A stretch of DNA of 64,000 bases from contig PXYV01000012.1 in the NCBI GenBank assembly GCA_003023745.1, forward strand, positions 1 through 64,000. The letters are read 5' to 3'. This document shows, one piece after another, positions 17,775 through 26,735 of this stretch; positions within the stretch are counted from its first letter, which is position 1; each line of letters opens with the position of its first letter. This DNA comes from Sulfobacillus acidophilus. GTDB taxonomy: Bacteria; Bacillota; Sulfobacillia; Sulfobacillales; Sulfobacillaceae. Below the pieces are notes generated by a model. It saw only the letters and a program-made list of their open reading frames with translations. It ran no database searches and was not told the origin of the DNA. A program made the position numbers and the translations under genes.

Positions 17775-18263
17775 AGAACCTCAGTGCAGGAGATTTTACG
17801 TTACAGTAGCTTGAACCGGCAACCCGAAAGAGTTGGGACTATGCTTACGGTCAATTGCCTTCGACTGGTTACGTTCTGGCGCACCTTCATCCGATCACAA
17901 GATCACCGCCCGGATCATTTACGGTGAAATAGCGGCCTTTCAGTCCGAGAACGGTGGCGATCCGTCTATACCGTGAACTTATCTCGTGCGATGAACCGCC
18001 GAGGGTGCCACCGTGAGATCGGTTTGGGCTAGGTCTCAAATTCTCGGTAATATGCGGAATTAGGCGCACAGGCTGGCCTCTTGATCCGATGCTTAAGGGC
18101 GTCGGAATTCTTCAGATGGGAAAATCCAGACAGGGTTTCATTCGATCGGCTGCGACACCCTGTCTAAGAACACCGTGTGCGGATCACCATAGACAAACCC
18201 GCGCGCACCGTTGCGGGATACGCGCAGGTGTCAACGGGGTTTCGCCCTAGATCGAGTGTGCCC
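17775..18263. other. No gene seen
   Basis: About 490 bases between convergent genes with no supported frame. Confidence 0.4.
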
Positions 18264-18863
18264 CTATCGACGCCGAATATTGGGCGGGATGGTGTTGAGA
18301 TTGATTGTTAGGTACGGTCGCGCCGGTTTTGACGCCGGCATTTGGGATTTGTGCCGCTTAATTTTGCGAACGGCGGTGGTGCGCACCATGGTGGTGACCT
18401 GATAGGCCGAGCAGGCATCGGTGCCCGACTGGGCGGCGTTACTGACAGGTCCCAGCACGGTGACGTTGACGGATTGAATGCCGAAGCTACTGACGGCGGC
18501 TGTTGAGCCGTCGAGATAAATGTCGACGCGGTCTCCTTGAATCGCGTCCTCTTCGTCGTCGGCTTCACCAATGAAGCCGCCTTCAGGCAGGTACGGGGAG
18601 TGATATCCCGTGACGGCGACACAACTGCCAAGCGGGATGACGCTAGGATCAACCGCGATATCGCCGCCTGTCAGCGGTTGTCCAAAATAGTTGGTGGCCG
18701 CGTACGGATAATTGTCCTCGGCACTGGGGCCATAGGCCGTCGCAGTCATGACGATCGTCTGACCCGTCGTTTTGACGGGGGACGTCGCCGCGAAGCTTGG
18801 CGTGGAAAGGCATAGACTTGCTACAACTGCCGCTCCTCCGCACAAAATGGTCCAATGTCTCAT
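18264..18863 (-). CDS. Secreted 3D-domain protein (cell-wall hydrolase-like)
   Basis: A signal peptide (AAVVASLCLSTPSFAA) is followed by a 3D domain: TIVMTATAYGPSAEDNYPYA, IAVDPSVIPLGSCVAVTGY, then GDRVDIYLDGS. The three conserved Asp residues that give the domain its name are visible (IAVD, GEADD, VDIYLD). The fold is a double-psi barrel found in MltA-like lytic transglycosylases and in YocH- and YabE-type muralytic proteins. The C-terminus is a basic, proline-rich tail (about 40 residues). ATG 18863 is chosen because GAGGAG lies 9 bases upstream. Confidence 0.82.
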   Translation of the reverse strand: MRHWTILCGGAAVVASLCLSTPSFAATSPVKTTGQTIVMTATAYGPSAEDNYPYAATNYFGQPLTGGDIAVDPSVIPLGSCVAVTGYHSPYLPEGGFIGEADDEEDAIQGDRVDIYLDGSTAAVSSFGIQSVNVTVLGPVSNAAQSGTDACSAYQVTTMVRTTAVRKIKRHKSQMPASKPARPYLTINLNTIPPNIRRR

Positions 18864-19567
18864 GACAATCATCTCCTCGCATTGAGATTTCCTCCGGAGT
18901 TAGCTGACGGGTTCGGGCCGCGAGTTGGCCCTGTCATGAAAGAGTTCACCCCACCTGTGGTTCCCCCGGTCGCGCTGTCGTCGCGATTAGGCTTATCTAG
19001 TCTAGCGTGTCGACGCGGGGCTGTCATTCGCTTGAAGCCAGTATGAGCAATGACCTCCTTTAAAGATTGGCGGGTACTACATCACCAGCCAACAAAACTG
19101 CAGTATTTTGGACTCATCTCAGTTCTTGGGCATGGTGTCGTATTGTGGAATGGATCGTTGATAGCGCCGTTTCGCGGTGCTCCTAGGTAGTGCAAGCGGC
19201 CAGGTGCCGAGACCGACGCTGGGAGTATTAAATCAAGTAAAATTCTGTTTGGATGTCGGACTTTTTTCTTGCGCTGCTGCCGTATCTTACAAACGGAACT
19301 TTTGCATTCGTGAGCGACGACCGCGGACCAGCCGCCCGGCCGTTGATGGTCCACGCTGTACGGCCTTTGCGCTGTCGCAATGTCGTTCTTGAAATCAAAG
19401 CGAAAGAGCTGAGACTGTGCTCGCTCACAGGCCATGAAAAAATGTGATCCTGGCCATCAAATCGTACCGGCATGCAAAAAGCCCGGCCAAGTCGGGTCGT
19501 CAAACGGTGAAACTATCCCGATGACCATCGTAGTTTACGCAAATCTAGGCGTCTGTATCCGTTGGTG
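18864..19567. other. Non-coding region between 3D-domain gene and cheR
   Basis: Some 700 bases without a supported gene. It holds the promoter region of the 3D-domain gene and, at 19475-19500, a terminator-like hairpin for the che operon. Confidence 0.45.
19475..19500 (-). terminator. Probable terminator of the che operon
   Basis: Minus strand: ACCCGACTTGGCCGGGC followed by TTTTTG, a short GC stem with a T-run, about 70 bases after the cheR stop. The stem is only 4-5 bp, so strength is uncertain. Confidence 0.45.
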
Positions 19568-20335
19568 TCAATCCTTTTGATAGATGGATGGGGCCAGCGG
19601 TGAAAATCCTAATTCGTGATATTCCAGAAAGGTTTCGGTGGCTCCCAAAAACAAAAGCCCCCCGGGCCTTAACGCTAACTGAAGATTGGCCAGCGCTCGG
19701 CTACGAGCGGGCGGTTCAAAGTAGATGATGAGGTTGCGGCAGATTACGGCATCGAACGTTCCAGGGGGGGGCTGGTGCACCAAATCGTGGCGGAGGTAGG
19801 ATATCGTACCGTGAGTCAGGGGCTTTAACCTCCATTGGTCGTTGTGCAAGCGGAAGAAGCGGCGGTAGTTGGATGGGACTTTTTGATAGCTGTCCTCGGC
19901 ATACACTCCTTGACGGGCTTGCTCTAGAACGATGTCATCGCTGTCCGTGGCTTTGATGTGGTACGGAAGGGCTAGATCTTCGAAAATAAGAGCCGCTGTT
20001 ACTGGCTCTGCTCCCCACGAGCAACCTGCTGACCACAGTGACCACTGTTTTTGGGGATGGTGGGCAATGATTTGTTTGAGGTGCATCCAATAGGGCAGGT
20101 CGCGAAAAAAATCGGTGACATGAATCGTTAAATAGGTGTGAAAGCGGCGGTACAGGCTGGGCTCTTGGCGCAAGGCGACGATGAAGGCGTGCGCGTTTGA
20201 AAACCCTTCTCGCTGCAAGAAGCTAGCAAGCCGCCGTTCCAATTGAGCACGCTTATACATGGTCAAGTCCAAGCCATGTCCCTCCAGCACGCGGACAATA
20301 GCCGACCACTCCTCCTCACTAAGTACGGTTTCCAG
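19568..20335 (-). CDS. cheR: Chemotaxis protein methyltransferase
   Basis: Methylates glutamates of receptors using S-adenosylmethionine. Family marks: YKRAQLERRLASFLQREGF in the N-domain, LYRRFHTYLTIHVTDFFRD, SLWSAGCSWGAEPVTAAL as the SAM loop, TFDAVICRNLIIYFEPPARS and GGLLFLGATET. GTG 20290 is the only usual start, but it cuts off the beginning of the N-domain. The frame continues up to CTG 20335 (LETVLSEEEWSAIV), which is 7 bases after GGGAGGTGA inside the end of cheB and gives the normal 255 residues. A CTG start and overlap with cheB are therefore likely. Last gene of the che operon. Confidence 0.9.
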   Translation of the reverse strand: METVLSEEEWSAIVRVLEGHGLDLTMYKRAQLERRLASFLQREGFSNAHAFIVALRQEPSLYRRFHTYLTIHVTDFFRDLPYWMHLKQIIAHHPQKQWSLWSAGCSWGAEPVTAALIFEDLALPYHIKATDSDDIVLEQARQGVYAEDSYQKVPSNYRRFFRLHNDQWRLKPLTHGTISYLRHDLVHQPPPGTFDAVICRNLIIYFEPPARSRALANLQLALRPGGLLFLGATETFLEYHELGFSPLAPSIYQKD

Positions 20336-21362
20336 CGGTAATCACCTCCCGCATCCATGCGCCGATGCGCGTGAGTGGCCATATCGCGTCCACGTCCCCG
20401 TTGTTGGCGATCGTGCCCGGCATACCCCACACCAGGGCACTGTCTTTCGATTCGACTACGACGGTGGCTCCTAATTGGTGTCCGAGATGAGCTCCCTCGG
20501 AGCCGTCTTCACCCATTCCCGTCAAAATGACGATGGCGAGGTCTTTCCCAAAGACCTTCAGGGCATCAAATAGGGTGACGTCGACTGACGGAATCACACC
20601 ATGTCGCCGTTCTCCTGGCTCGCACCAACATGCAATGGGGGATACACGCAGGTGTCGTCCGCCAGCCGCTACGACCACTGGCGCTCCCGTAAGCGGCACC
20701 GACGTTCCATCCGGCGGTGCTTCGATCACGGGCGAGGCTAATAAAGTGGAAAGTCGGTCGGCGAAAGACCGAGTAAACCCCGCAGGCATATGCTGCACAA
20801 TGAAAATGGGAATAGACGGCGCTACGTTCAGACGAGAAAAGAGCTCGGAGAGCGCCTTGGGTCCACCGGTCGAGGCTCCGATCACGATGCAACGAATGCC
20901 GGCAACGCGAATCTTCGCGGCGTGTAGAGATGGGGAGGCGCTCGGCCCGATGGCGCGCGGCAGTGCCTGAAAACGTTGGATGATCGCATCGACCATGGCA
21001 TCAAGGGTGTGCTCGGCACTCGGCTTGGCAATAAAGTCGTTCGCGCCCGCATCGAGCGCTCGCCACGTATCGCGGATACCCTGGTCACTCTGGGCAGACA
21101 TCATGACGATGGGGCCCGACCAATGATGGCGCAGTGTGCGTACAGCATCCATCCCGCCCAATCCCGGCATGACTACATCCATCAAGACGAGATCCGGATT
21201 TAAGGCCGGTATTTGTGAGACGGCTTCTTCTCCTGACGCGAGACTGGCTTTAACCCGCCATCCGCGACGATTGATGCGCGATCCCAACTGGTAGCGGAAA
21301 AAGGGCGAATCATCGACGATGACTACATGAACAGTTGCGGAAGGTTCTCTAGGGAATTGCGT
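20319..21362 (-). CDS. cheB: Chemotaxis response regulator protein-glutamate methylesterase
   Basis: Removes receptor methyl groups and may deamidate receptor glutamines. The N-terminal receiver domain has HVVIVDDSPFFRYQL, LVLMDVVMPGLGGMDAV with the phospho-Asp, and FIAKPSAE. The C-terminal esterase has the triad in IGASTGGPKAL (Ser), FIVQHMPAGFT (His) and LTGMGEDGSEG (Asp). The frame has no ATG, GTG or TTG upstream of 21287, and that one would delete the first strand and acidic pair of the receiver. An ACG codon at 21362 lies 8 bases after AAGGAGG and gives 347 residues, the usual size. So the start is non-canonical or mutated. Confidence 0.92.
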   Translation of the reverse strand, partial: TQFPREPSATVHVVIVDDSPFFRYQLGSRINRRGWRVKASLASGEEAVSQIPALNPDLVLMDVVMPGLGGMDAVRTLRHHWSGPIVMMSAQSDQGIRDTWRALDAGANDFIAKPSAEHTLDAMVDAIIQRFQALPRAIGPSASPSLHAAKIRVAGIRCIVIGASTGGPKALSELFSRLNVAPSIPIFIVQHMPAGFTRSFADRLSTLLASPVIEAPPDGTSVPLTGAPVVVAAGGRHLRVSPIACWCEPGERRHGVIPSVDVTLFDALKVFGKDLAIVILTGMGEDGSEGAHLGHQLGATVVVESKDSALVWGMPGTIANNGDVDAIWPLTRIGAWMREVITAGNRT

Positions 21363-21482
21363 CGGGGAGGCCTCCTTGGGGCATGGTCCTGCTGGGGACC
21401 AGATTCGCGTGGCTTTTGAAACTCGACAAGGGGCCGTGCGGCCAGGCCTGCACCATGAAGGGTTGGCTGCTTCCTGCCGGGT

Positions 21483-22031
21483 TCATCCTGTCAAGGTCGG
21501 GATCACCACGATTTCTGCTGATACTTCCTCGTCCGTGACCTGAAAAAGCGCTTGGGTCAGCAACACCGAGGTTCCAGGAGAAATCTCTTGAGTCAGCGAT
21601 TCTGCCGAGGTTAACATCACGCGCGGCGTGGTGGGTTCCCAGACACTATGAAACAGATCGGAAAAGACATTTAAAAACGCCGTGCCGACAACGTTGCCAA
21701 CTTCCGCCAAGGCAGATAGCCCCATGTCATCGAGCGGCAATGCTACGGCCTCCCCCATCAACGCGCCGACGAGGCGTTGGCTGTTCGCGTCAGAAAAAAC
21801 CAAGAGAATATGAGCATGAAACAGGCCGACGGCTCGTAGATGCACCGCGTACAGAGGACTTGTGATACTTTTTTTAAGGCGTTCGGACATGGTGCTCCAG
21901 AGGACGACCGTTACATCACTTTCGGTGACATTAAAATCCAGTCCACTAAATTGTTTTAAAGCAAGACCAGCACGGTTTAGAGCAGGTACTGAGGCTCTCT
22001 GCCATACGGCCAGTATTTGGTCGGCTTCCAA
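21483..22031 (-). CDS. cheC: CheC/CheX-like CheY-P phosphatase
   Basis: 182 residues. The signature [S/D]-x3-E-x2-N appears once, as SALAEVGN, followed about 22 residues later by a Pro (WEPTTPR), as in CheC/CheX/FliY phosphatases. The first site typical of two-site CheC is absent; the corresponding N-terminal helix reads ASVPALNRAGLALKQFSG. It therefore acts, if active, with a single site. Such proteins dephosphorylate CheY-P and in Bacillus partner with CheD; no cheD is present in this cluster. It lies between the HD-GYP-like gene and cheB in the operon. Confidence 0.75.
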   Translation of the reverse strand: MEADQILAVWQRASVPALNRAGLALKQFSGLDFNVTESDVTVVLWSTMSERLKKSITSPLYAVHLRAVGLFHAHILLVFSDANSQRLVGALMGEAVALPLDDMGLSALAEVGNVVGTAFLNVFSDLFHSVWEPTTPRVMLTSAESLTQEISPGTSVLLTQALFQVTDEEVSAEIVVIPTLTG

Positions 22032-22050
22032 AGTGGCCCTCCTTAAAATA

Positions 22051-23073
22051 CTAAGACGGAATATCCCGCCCGTTATAAAATCCTGTAATCACACGAACAT
22101 GCTGATGTGGTTCTTTTAAATGGATGGAAGTGCCAGCATCTTTCCCATTCAACAACCGAATCATGGGTCGTGCCGGCCAGTCGTGCGGATTATCCAGCAC
22201 TACCCCGAGTTCGTCATGACCTAGTTGTACGACAGTCCCCACCGGGTACGGCGCGACGGTACGCTGCAGGAGACGGACCAAGTCTAAAGGGAAATCGATG
22301 CCTGCCCCGCCTACGACCCATTCCAAAGCCTCGTTCACTGGCAAAGCAGGCTCATCTGTGCGGAACAAAAGTACGTTGATGAATTCCGCCATGCCCACAA
22401 CCCTTGCTCCATTATATATTTTTTCTCCTTTTAAAGGTGGATCACCCGAACCGTCCCAGCGGGCGTGATGTTGCGAAACCGCGGCCCTGGTGGTAGCGGG
22501 GATGGATGACAGTGTCCGCACGCGATTGGTAAGCGAAGCTAGGCGTACATTGGATATGGCATTGACCGCTTTGGTTGCTATCGGCATCTCCAGCCCGAGT
22601 AGCACAGCGGCTAAGGCGTAATCGTCGACCCACTTGACATCGAACCCCTGCGTTAACTTGATGGTCAATCCAATGGTGTTAATCCAAGCGGTCAAGGCGG
22701 GATTGCCGCACAGATATCGAGGGATCCATTCGAAGGGGCGGCGCTCTCCCATGGAAAAGCGCAAAATAACCTCTTGAGAGAGCCGTCGTGCTTGAGTAAT
22801 GCCGTCGCCGTCCAGTGCCGCCAGGCCTTTTTCGGCCCACGTTTGCAATGGTCTAACCAGGGGATCGGCCAACCACCATGCGGGTCGTACCATTTCCCAG
22901 CCAGGCCAATCGATCGGAACAACGTCTAGCCCAGCATCGTGCATTCGCGCAATCATGTCGTCCGTTAACACGTCTTTGCGGTCGGCAAGCACCGACCCTT
23001 CTTGGTTGCGGATGACATCGGCGGCAATGTCGCCAGGACGGCACTCAGTGATTGCCATCAGTCGCATGCTCAA
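22051..23073 (-). CDS. HD-GYP-like protein lacking the catalytic HD and GYP residues
   Basis: 340 residues. The C-terminal half keeps the HD-GYP scaffold: SIPATTRAAVSQHHARWDGS, then GDPPLKGEKIYNGARVVGMA. The GYP motif reads GDP and the usual HD-x-GK metal ligands are replaced (KWVDDYALAAVLLGLEM), so c-di-GMP phosphodiesterase activity is unlikely. The N-terminus (ECRPGDIAADVIRNQEGSVL) resembles the region before HD-GYP domains in DUF3391-like proteins. The C-terminal 60 residues form a separate beta-rich unit. Inside a che operon it may bind c-di-GMP or a chemotaxis protein without cutting; this is inference. Confidence 0.7.
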   Translation of the reverse strand: MSMRLMAITECRPGDIAADVIRNQEGSVLADRKDVLTDDMIARMHDAGLDVVPIDWPGWEMVRPAWWLADPLVRPLQTWAEKGLAALDGDGITQARRLSQEVILRFSMGERRPFEWIPRYLCGNPALTAWINTIGLTIKLTQGFDVKWVDDYALAAVLLGLEMPIATKAVNAISNVRLASLTNRVRTLSSIPATTRAAVSQHHARWDGSGDPPLKGEKIYNGARVVGMAEFINVLLFRTDEPALPVNEALEWVVGGAGIDFPLDLVRLLQRTVAPYPVGTVVQLGHDELGVVLDNPHDWPARPMIRLLNGKDAGTSIHLKEPHQHVRVITGFYNGRDIPS

Positions 23074-23094
23074 AGCCCTCCATGGTGTTAAAAA

Positions 23095-23448
23095 TTATTG
23101 CGCCCACTTGTTGATTGCCCCGAGCACACGGTCGACTTCATACGGCTTGACCACAAAATCTTTGGCCCCAGCCTGGATGGCCGAAACAATCATGGCTTGT
23201 TGCCCTAACGCAGACACCATGATGACTCGAGCCTTGGGATCCGATTGGCAGATGTGGCGCGTGGCAGTCACACCGTCCATTTCCGGCATGGTAATGTCCA
23301 TCAGAACCACAGCAGGGTTTTGCTCCCGATACATGGCCACCGCCTCTTCGCCGTTGGTCGCCTCCAGGACGGTATGTCCCGCCTCCTCCAACAATTTTCG
23401 TAACCGCATTCGCATAAATGCCGCATCATCGGCAATGAGAATTTTCAC
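23095..23448 (-). CDS. cheY: Chemotaxis response regulator CheY
   Basis: 117 residues consisting of a single receiver domain: acidic pair in MKILIADDAAFMRMRLRKLL, phospho-acceptor Asp in AVVLMDITMPEMDG, the signalling Ser in IMVSALGQ and the Lys of DFVVKPYE. The phosphorylated form normally binds the flagellar switch (FliM/FliN or FliY). It sits directly after the cheA fusion gene, its phosphodonor. Confidence 0.95.
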   Translation of the reverse strand: MKILIADDAAFMRMRLRKLLEEAGHTVLEATNGEEAVAMYREQNPAVVLMDITMPEMDGVTATRHICQSDPKARVIMVSALGQQAMIVSAIQAGAKDFVVKPYEVDRVLGAINKWAQ

Positions 23449-23481
23449 GGTTAGCTCTCCTCCTGCAGTTTTCGTGGCGGA

Positions 23482-26205
23482 TTACCATGTTGCCATTAGC
23501 TGGGGACGGCTCAACAACTCTCGAACCGTCGACGCCAACACGTCTGGCTCAAATTTAGTAATCACGGCGTCCACCTGAAGCTGAGAGGCCCGATCCGCAT
23601 GCCAGTGCCCGGATAGTGAGGTGTGCAAGACCACAGGGATGCCCCGAGATCTGGCTGAATTTTTGAGGCGAGCCGCCAGCGTATACCCATCAAGCCGCGG
23701 CATTTCCACGTCGACAATAAAAAGATGCGGAAGTGGATCGGCGACCTGAACCTGCTCCCACAGTTCTTGCCCGTCGGAGAAGAGCTTAAAGCGGACACCC
23801 AGAGGTTTTAGCGCTTTTTCGATCTGTTGGCGGGCGACCTTGGAGTCATCCGCAATCCACACGAGAAAATGGCTCAGATCCTCAGTGGAAATCTCCGATG
23901 CAACGGGAAATTCGGGGGGCGCGACTTGCGCCAACAGTTGTTCGAAATCGATTAACTGGATCGCTCCCAACTCTTCGTGATTAATCAGCCCCGTAAATTG
24001 CAGGGTGTTACCGGCTTCGAGGACCGCTGGGAGCGGTTTAACTTGATCCCAACTTACCCGCACCATGCGTTCAACTTGGTCAACCGGGAACGCTTGTACC
24101 GTTTGATTGAACTCTGTAATGAGCACGAAGCCTTGGTTGAAGGGCTCCTTTAAACCAAGAGCGCGATGCAGGCTGACTACAGGCACGGTTTGGCCGCGAA
24201 CGTGCATAAATCCGTCCAACCACTGGTGTTGGCCAGGCACCCGCGTGACGGTAGCCTGCGGCAGGACCTCACGAGTCTTATAAACGTTGATGCCATAACG
24301 TTGTCCATCGCTCAAACGAAACACCAACAGCTCCATTTGATTTGATCCCGCTTTGAGTATCGGATCCGGTTCTTGACTGGCTTCAATTTCAGACCCGGTA
24401 GCGGGGACTAAGCGGCGAGCATCGACCATCAGCGCTAACCGACCATCTCCTAACAGCGCGACGCCACTTAACCAGGGGGTGAGCCCTGTCAAGCCTATGA
24501 CCGGCTTAATCACCACTTCCTGTTGCCCCAACACGCCGTCGACGGTCAAGGCAGCCTGCGTGCGACCATCTTTGATGCGCACAATGTAGCGATCGTGGTG
24601 ATCTACCTCGGGCGCTAACACATCGGCAAGCGAATAGACCGGCAGAGGCGCCTGGCCATCGGGGACTGCTTGCTGTCCCAGTAAGGAGGCGAGTCCCGAC
24701 TTAGCAATATCTTCTATACGCTCGACATTGGCGATGGGGAACCCTAAGGTCCAGGGGCCGGCTTCGACCAAGAGGGCGGTCATGATAGCCATGGTCATGG
24801 GCAATTCGATATGAAAGGTGGTACCTTGTCCCGTTTGACTTTCAATGTGAATGCCGCCATGGATCTCGTCCAAAAAGGCGCGGACCACGTCTAATCCGAC
24901 GCCACGGCCGGAGATGTCAGTGATCTTGTCGGCGGTAGAGACACCTGGCCGAAACAGCAGCTCGCCCAACTGATCTTCGGTGGCGCGATCAGCCTCGTCC
25001 GCAGTCAACCATCCTTGGCGAACCGCTTTATCACGCAACTTATTCCAATCAATGCCGGCTCCATCGTCCTCGATCCGCAGGTGAACGTGGCCTTGGGCCG
25101 TAAAGGCCGTCAAACGGATCATGCCTATTTCCGGCTTGCCCAGTTGACGGCGCTGGTCGGGGGATTCAATGCCATGGTCGCAGGCGTTGCGCAAAAGGTG
25201 CAGCAGCGGTTCATGCAAGCGATCCATGACTACGCGATCCAGTTCCGTTTCACCGCCGGTGGTTGTCAATTGGATCTTTTTATTCAGTTTACGGGCGATA
25301 TCGTGGATAGCCCTGGGATACTGACGGAATAATGTGTCGAGAGGAAGCATGCGAGCCCGCAGAGTCAGATCTTGCAAGTCCAGAGCTCGACGCCGTAAAT
25401 GATCCAGGACATTGCGAACTGCGGGGTCTATCGTCTGTTGCCAGAGATGTTCGAGCTGACCGTGGTCCAACAGCAGTTCCCCTAATCCCTCTAAAATAGA
25501 CTCCAATGAATCTGCGCTGATGCGGATAGTGGCATCCCGCCGTTCTCCCGCCGTCATGCGCCGCGTCTCAACCTCCTCAGTATCTAGCGATTCGTGTGCG
25601 TCGAGCGAGGCGGGGGTGAATTGCAACGGGCGATCCACCCGCGTGACAGCTTGTAAATCATCGATGGACTGCAAGGTAGTCAAAATGACGTCGGGGTCCA
25701 CAGTAGAGGACGGGATCACCAAGCGCGAAACCTCCCCGGTCCACTCAGCCAGCGCGTCTTCTGGCGGCTCGCTGACGGTTCCGGGGATCAACGCATTAAT
25801 GGCGGTCCACGCTTGATAGGCGCGCACTCCCGGCATGGCACACGTGGAGTCCCACCGCAATTCCCAGACCGTAGTGGCACCAGGGTCTTCGTTTTGCCCC
25901 TGCAATTCGGCGCGCATGGCATCGACGGTGTCTAGCACAAATTGTTGCAATTCCGGGGTCCATTCCCAATTCGGATGGCCTCTGCGGTCCATGGCGTCTT
26001 CGACCCGATGAGCCCGGTCAACCCATTGGGTCAGTCCGAGCATCCCCCCAGATCCCTTGAGCGTGTGGGCAGCACGAAACATCGCGTCCATGGGGGGAGG
26101 CGTTTTAAGCGCGCCTTCCTCCAAGGTGCCCAACAATTCGGCCGCCTCCTCGACAAACAGCAAGCGTTCTTCTTCAGAATCCCATTGAACTTCGCTAAAT
26201 CGCAT
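23482..26205 (-). CDS. cheA: CheA histidine kinase fused to a CheV-like CheW-receiver tail
   Basis: 907 residues, well above the usual 650-700 of CheA. Order: HPt domain with phospho-His in FRAAHTLKGSGGML (about H47), a P2-like region, the P3 dimerisation helices, the P4 ATPase with LLHLLRNACDHGIES (N box), EDDGAGID (G1) and SGRGVGLDVV (G2), and the P5 CheW-like domain. Then follow a second CheW-like domain (about 635-770, EVLPQATVTRVPGQHQWLDG) and a receiver (about 785-905) with VWIADDSKVARQQ and LFIVDVEMPRLDG. The last two domains together equal a CheV protein. Known CheV proteins couple receptors to CheA and buffer phosphate; here that function is in cis. Confidence 0.92.
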   Translation of the reverse strand: MRFSEVQWDSEEERLLFVEEAAELLGTLEEGALKTPPPMDAMFRAAHTLKGSGGMLGLTQWVDRAHRVEDAMDRRGHPNWEWTPELQQFVLDTVDAMRAELQGQNEDPGATTVWELRWDSTCAMPGVRAYQAWTAINALIPGTVSEPPEDALAEWTGEVSRLVIPSSTVDPDVILTTLQSIDDLQAVTRVDRPLQFTPASLDAHESLDTEEVETRRMTAGERRDATIRISADSLESILEGLGELLLDHGQLEHLWQQTIDPAVRNVLDHLRRRALDLQDLTLRARMLPLDTLFRQYPRAIHDIARKLNKKIQLTTTGGETELDRVVMDRLHEPLLHLLRNACDHGIESPDQRRQLGKPEIGMIRLTAFTAQGHVHLRIEDDGAGIDWNKLRDKAVRQGWLTADEADRATEDQLGELLFRPGVSTADKITDISGRGVGLDVVRAFLDEIHGGIHIESQTGQGTTFHIELPMTMAIMTALLVEAGPWTLGFPIANVERIEDIAKSGLASLLGQQAVPDGQAPLPVYSLADVLAPEVDHHDRYIVRIKDGRTQAALTVDGVLGQQEVVIKPVIGLTGLTPWLSGVALLGDGRLALMVDARRLVPATGSEIEASQEPDPILKAGSNQMELLVFRLSDGQRYGINVYKTREVLPQATVTRVPGQHQWLDGFMHVRGQTVPVVSLHRALGLKEPFNQGFVLITEFNQTVQAFPVDQVERMVRVSWDQVKPLPAVLEAGNTLQFTGLINHEELGAIQLIDFEQLLAQVAPPEFPVASEISTEDLSHFLVWIADDSKVARQQIEKALKPLGVRFKLFSDGQELWEQVQVADPLPHLFIVDVEMPRLDGYTLAARLKNSARSRGIPVVLHTSLSGHWHADRASQLQVDAVITKFEPDVLASTVRELLSRPQLMATW

Positions 26206-26225
26206 ACGTCCTCCTCATAGTGATG

Positions 26226-26663
26226 TCAATTTACCGTGAGCAATGTTGCTTGCACACGGTCCGGTAGATCTTCCGACCATTCCCACAGCCACTCCTGATC
26301 CCAACGATAGGCATTGGTAATCATGGCAACCAGCGCGGCCGGCACTAAACCTTGCCATCGTTCCGGCGGTATGGGTGCGGCCGGTGTCCAGAGACTTTCC
26401 ACGTGATCGACGGCAATGAGGGAAGTGCCGCGATGATCACCCCAGCGCAGTGCCATGCGAACCGAGCCTTGGGGCAAGTTTAGGGCAGGGTGAAGCGTCA
26501 AAACGGTTAGAGCTTGACCCCGCACCACGGCTACTCCTGCGATGGAGGACGGAGTTTTAGGGATGGGAGTGATTGCCGGGTCTGCCAAAATTTCAGTGAC
26601 AGCGGAGACTGGGGCGCCAAAAAAATATGGGCCAATCTTTACCGTCAACAGTTGACTTTCCAT
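26226..26663 (-). CDS. cheW: CheW-like coupling protein
   Basis: 145 residues consisting of one CheW domain: FGAPVSAVTEILADPAITPI, PSSIAGVAVVRGQALTVLTL. It bridges receptors to CheA. The C-terminus is longer in tryptophans (WDQEWLWEWSEDLP) than usual. First gene of the minus-strand che operon, with AAGGAG upstream and 20 bases before cheA. Confidence 0.88.
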   Translation of the reverse strand: MESQLLTVKIGPYFFGAPVSAVTEILADPAITPIPKTPSSIAGVAVVRGQALTVLTLHPALNLPQGSVRMALRWGDHRGTSLIAVDHVESLWTPAAPIPPERWQGLVPAALVAMITNAYRWDQEWLWEWSEDLPDRVQATLLTVN

Positions 26664-26708
26664 TCATCGGCTCCTTTCGATACGTTACCAATTGTGATTC
26701 GCCGCCCT

Positions 26709-26735
26709 AGAATAGAATCCTGCATTGCGGGTCAA
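26709..26735 (-). promoter_or_regulatory. Possible promoter of the che operon
   Basis: Minus strand: TTGACC (-35), 15-base spacer, TATTCT (-10), about 45 bases before cheW. The spacer is short, so this is tentative. I see no sigma-D type TAAA/GCCGATAA pair. Confidence 0.35.
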
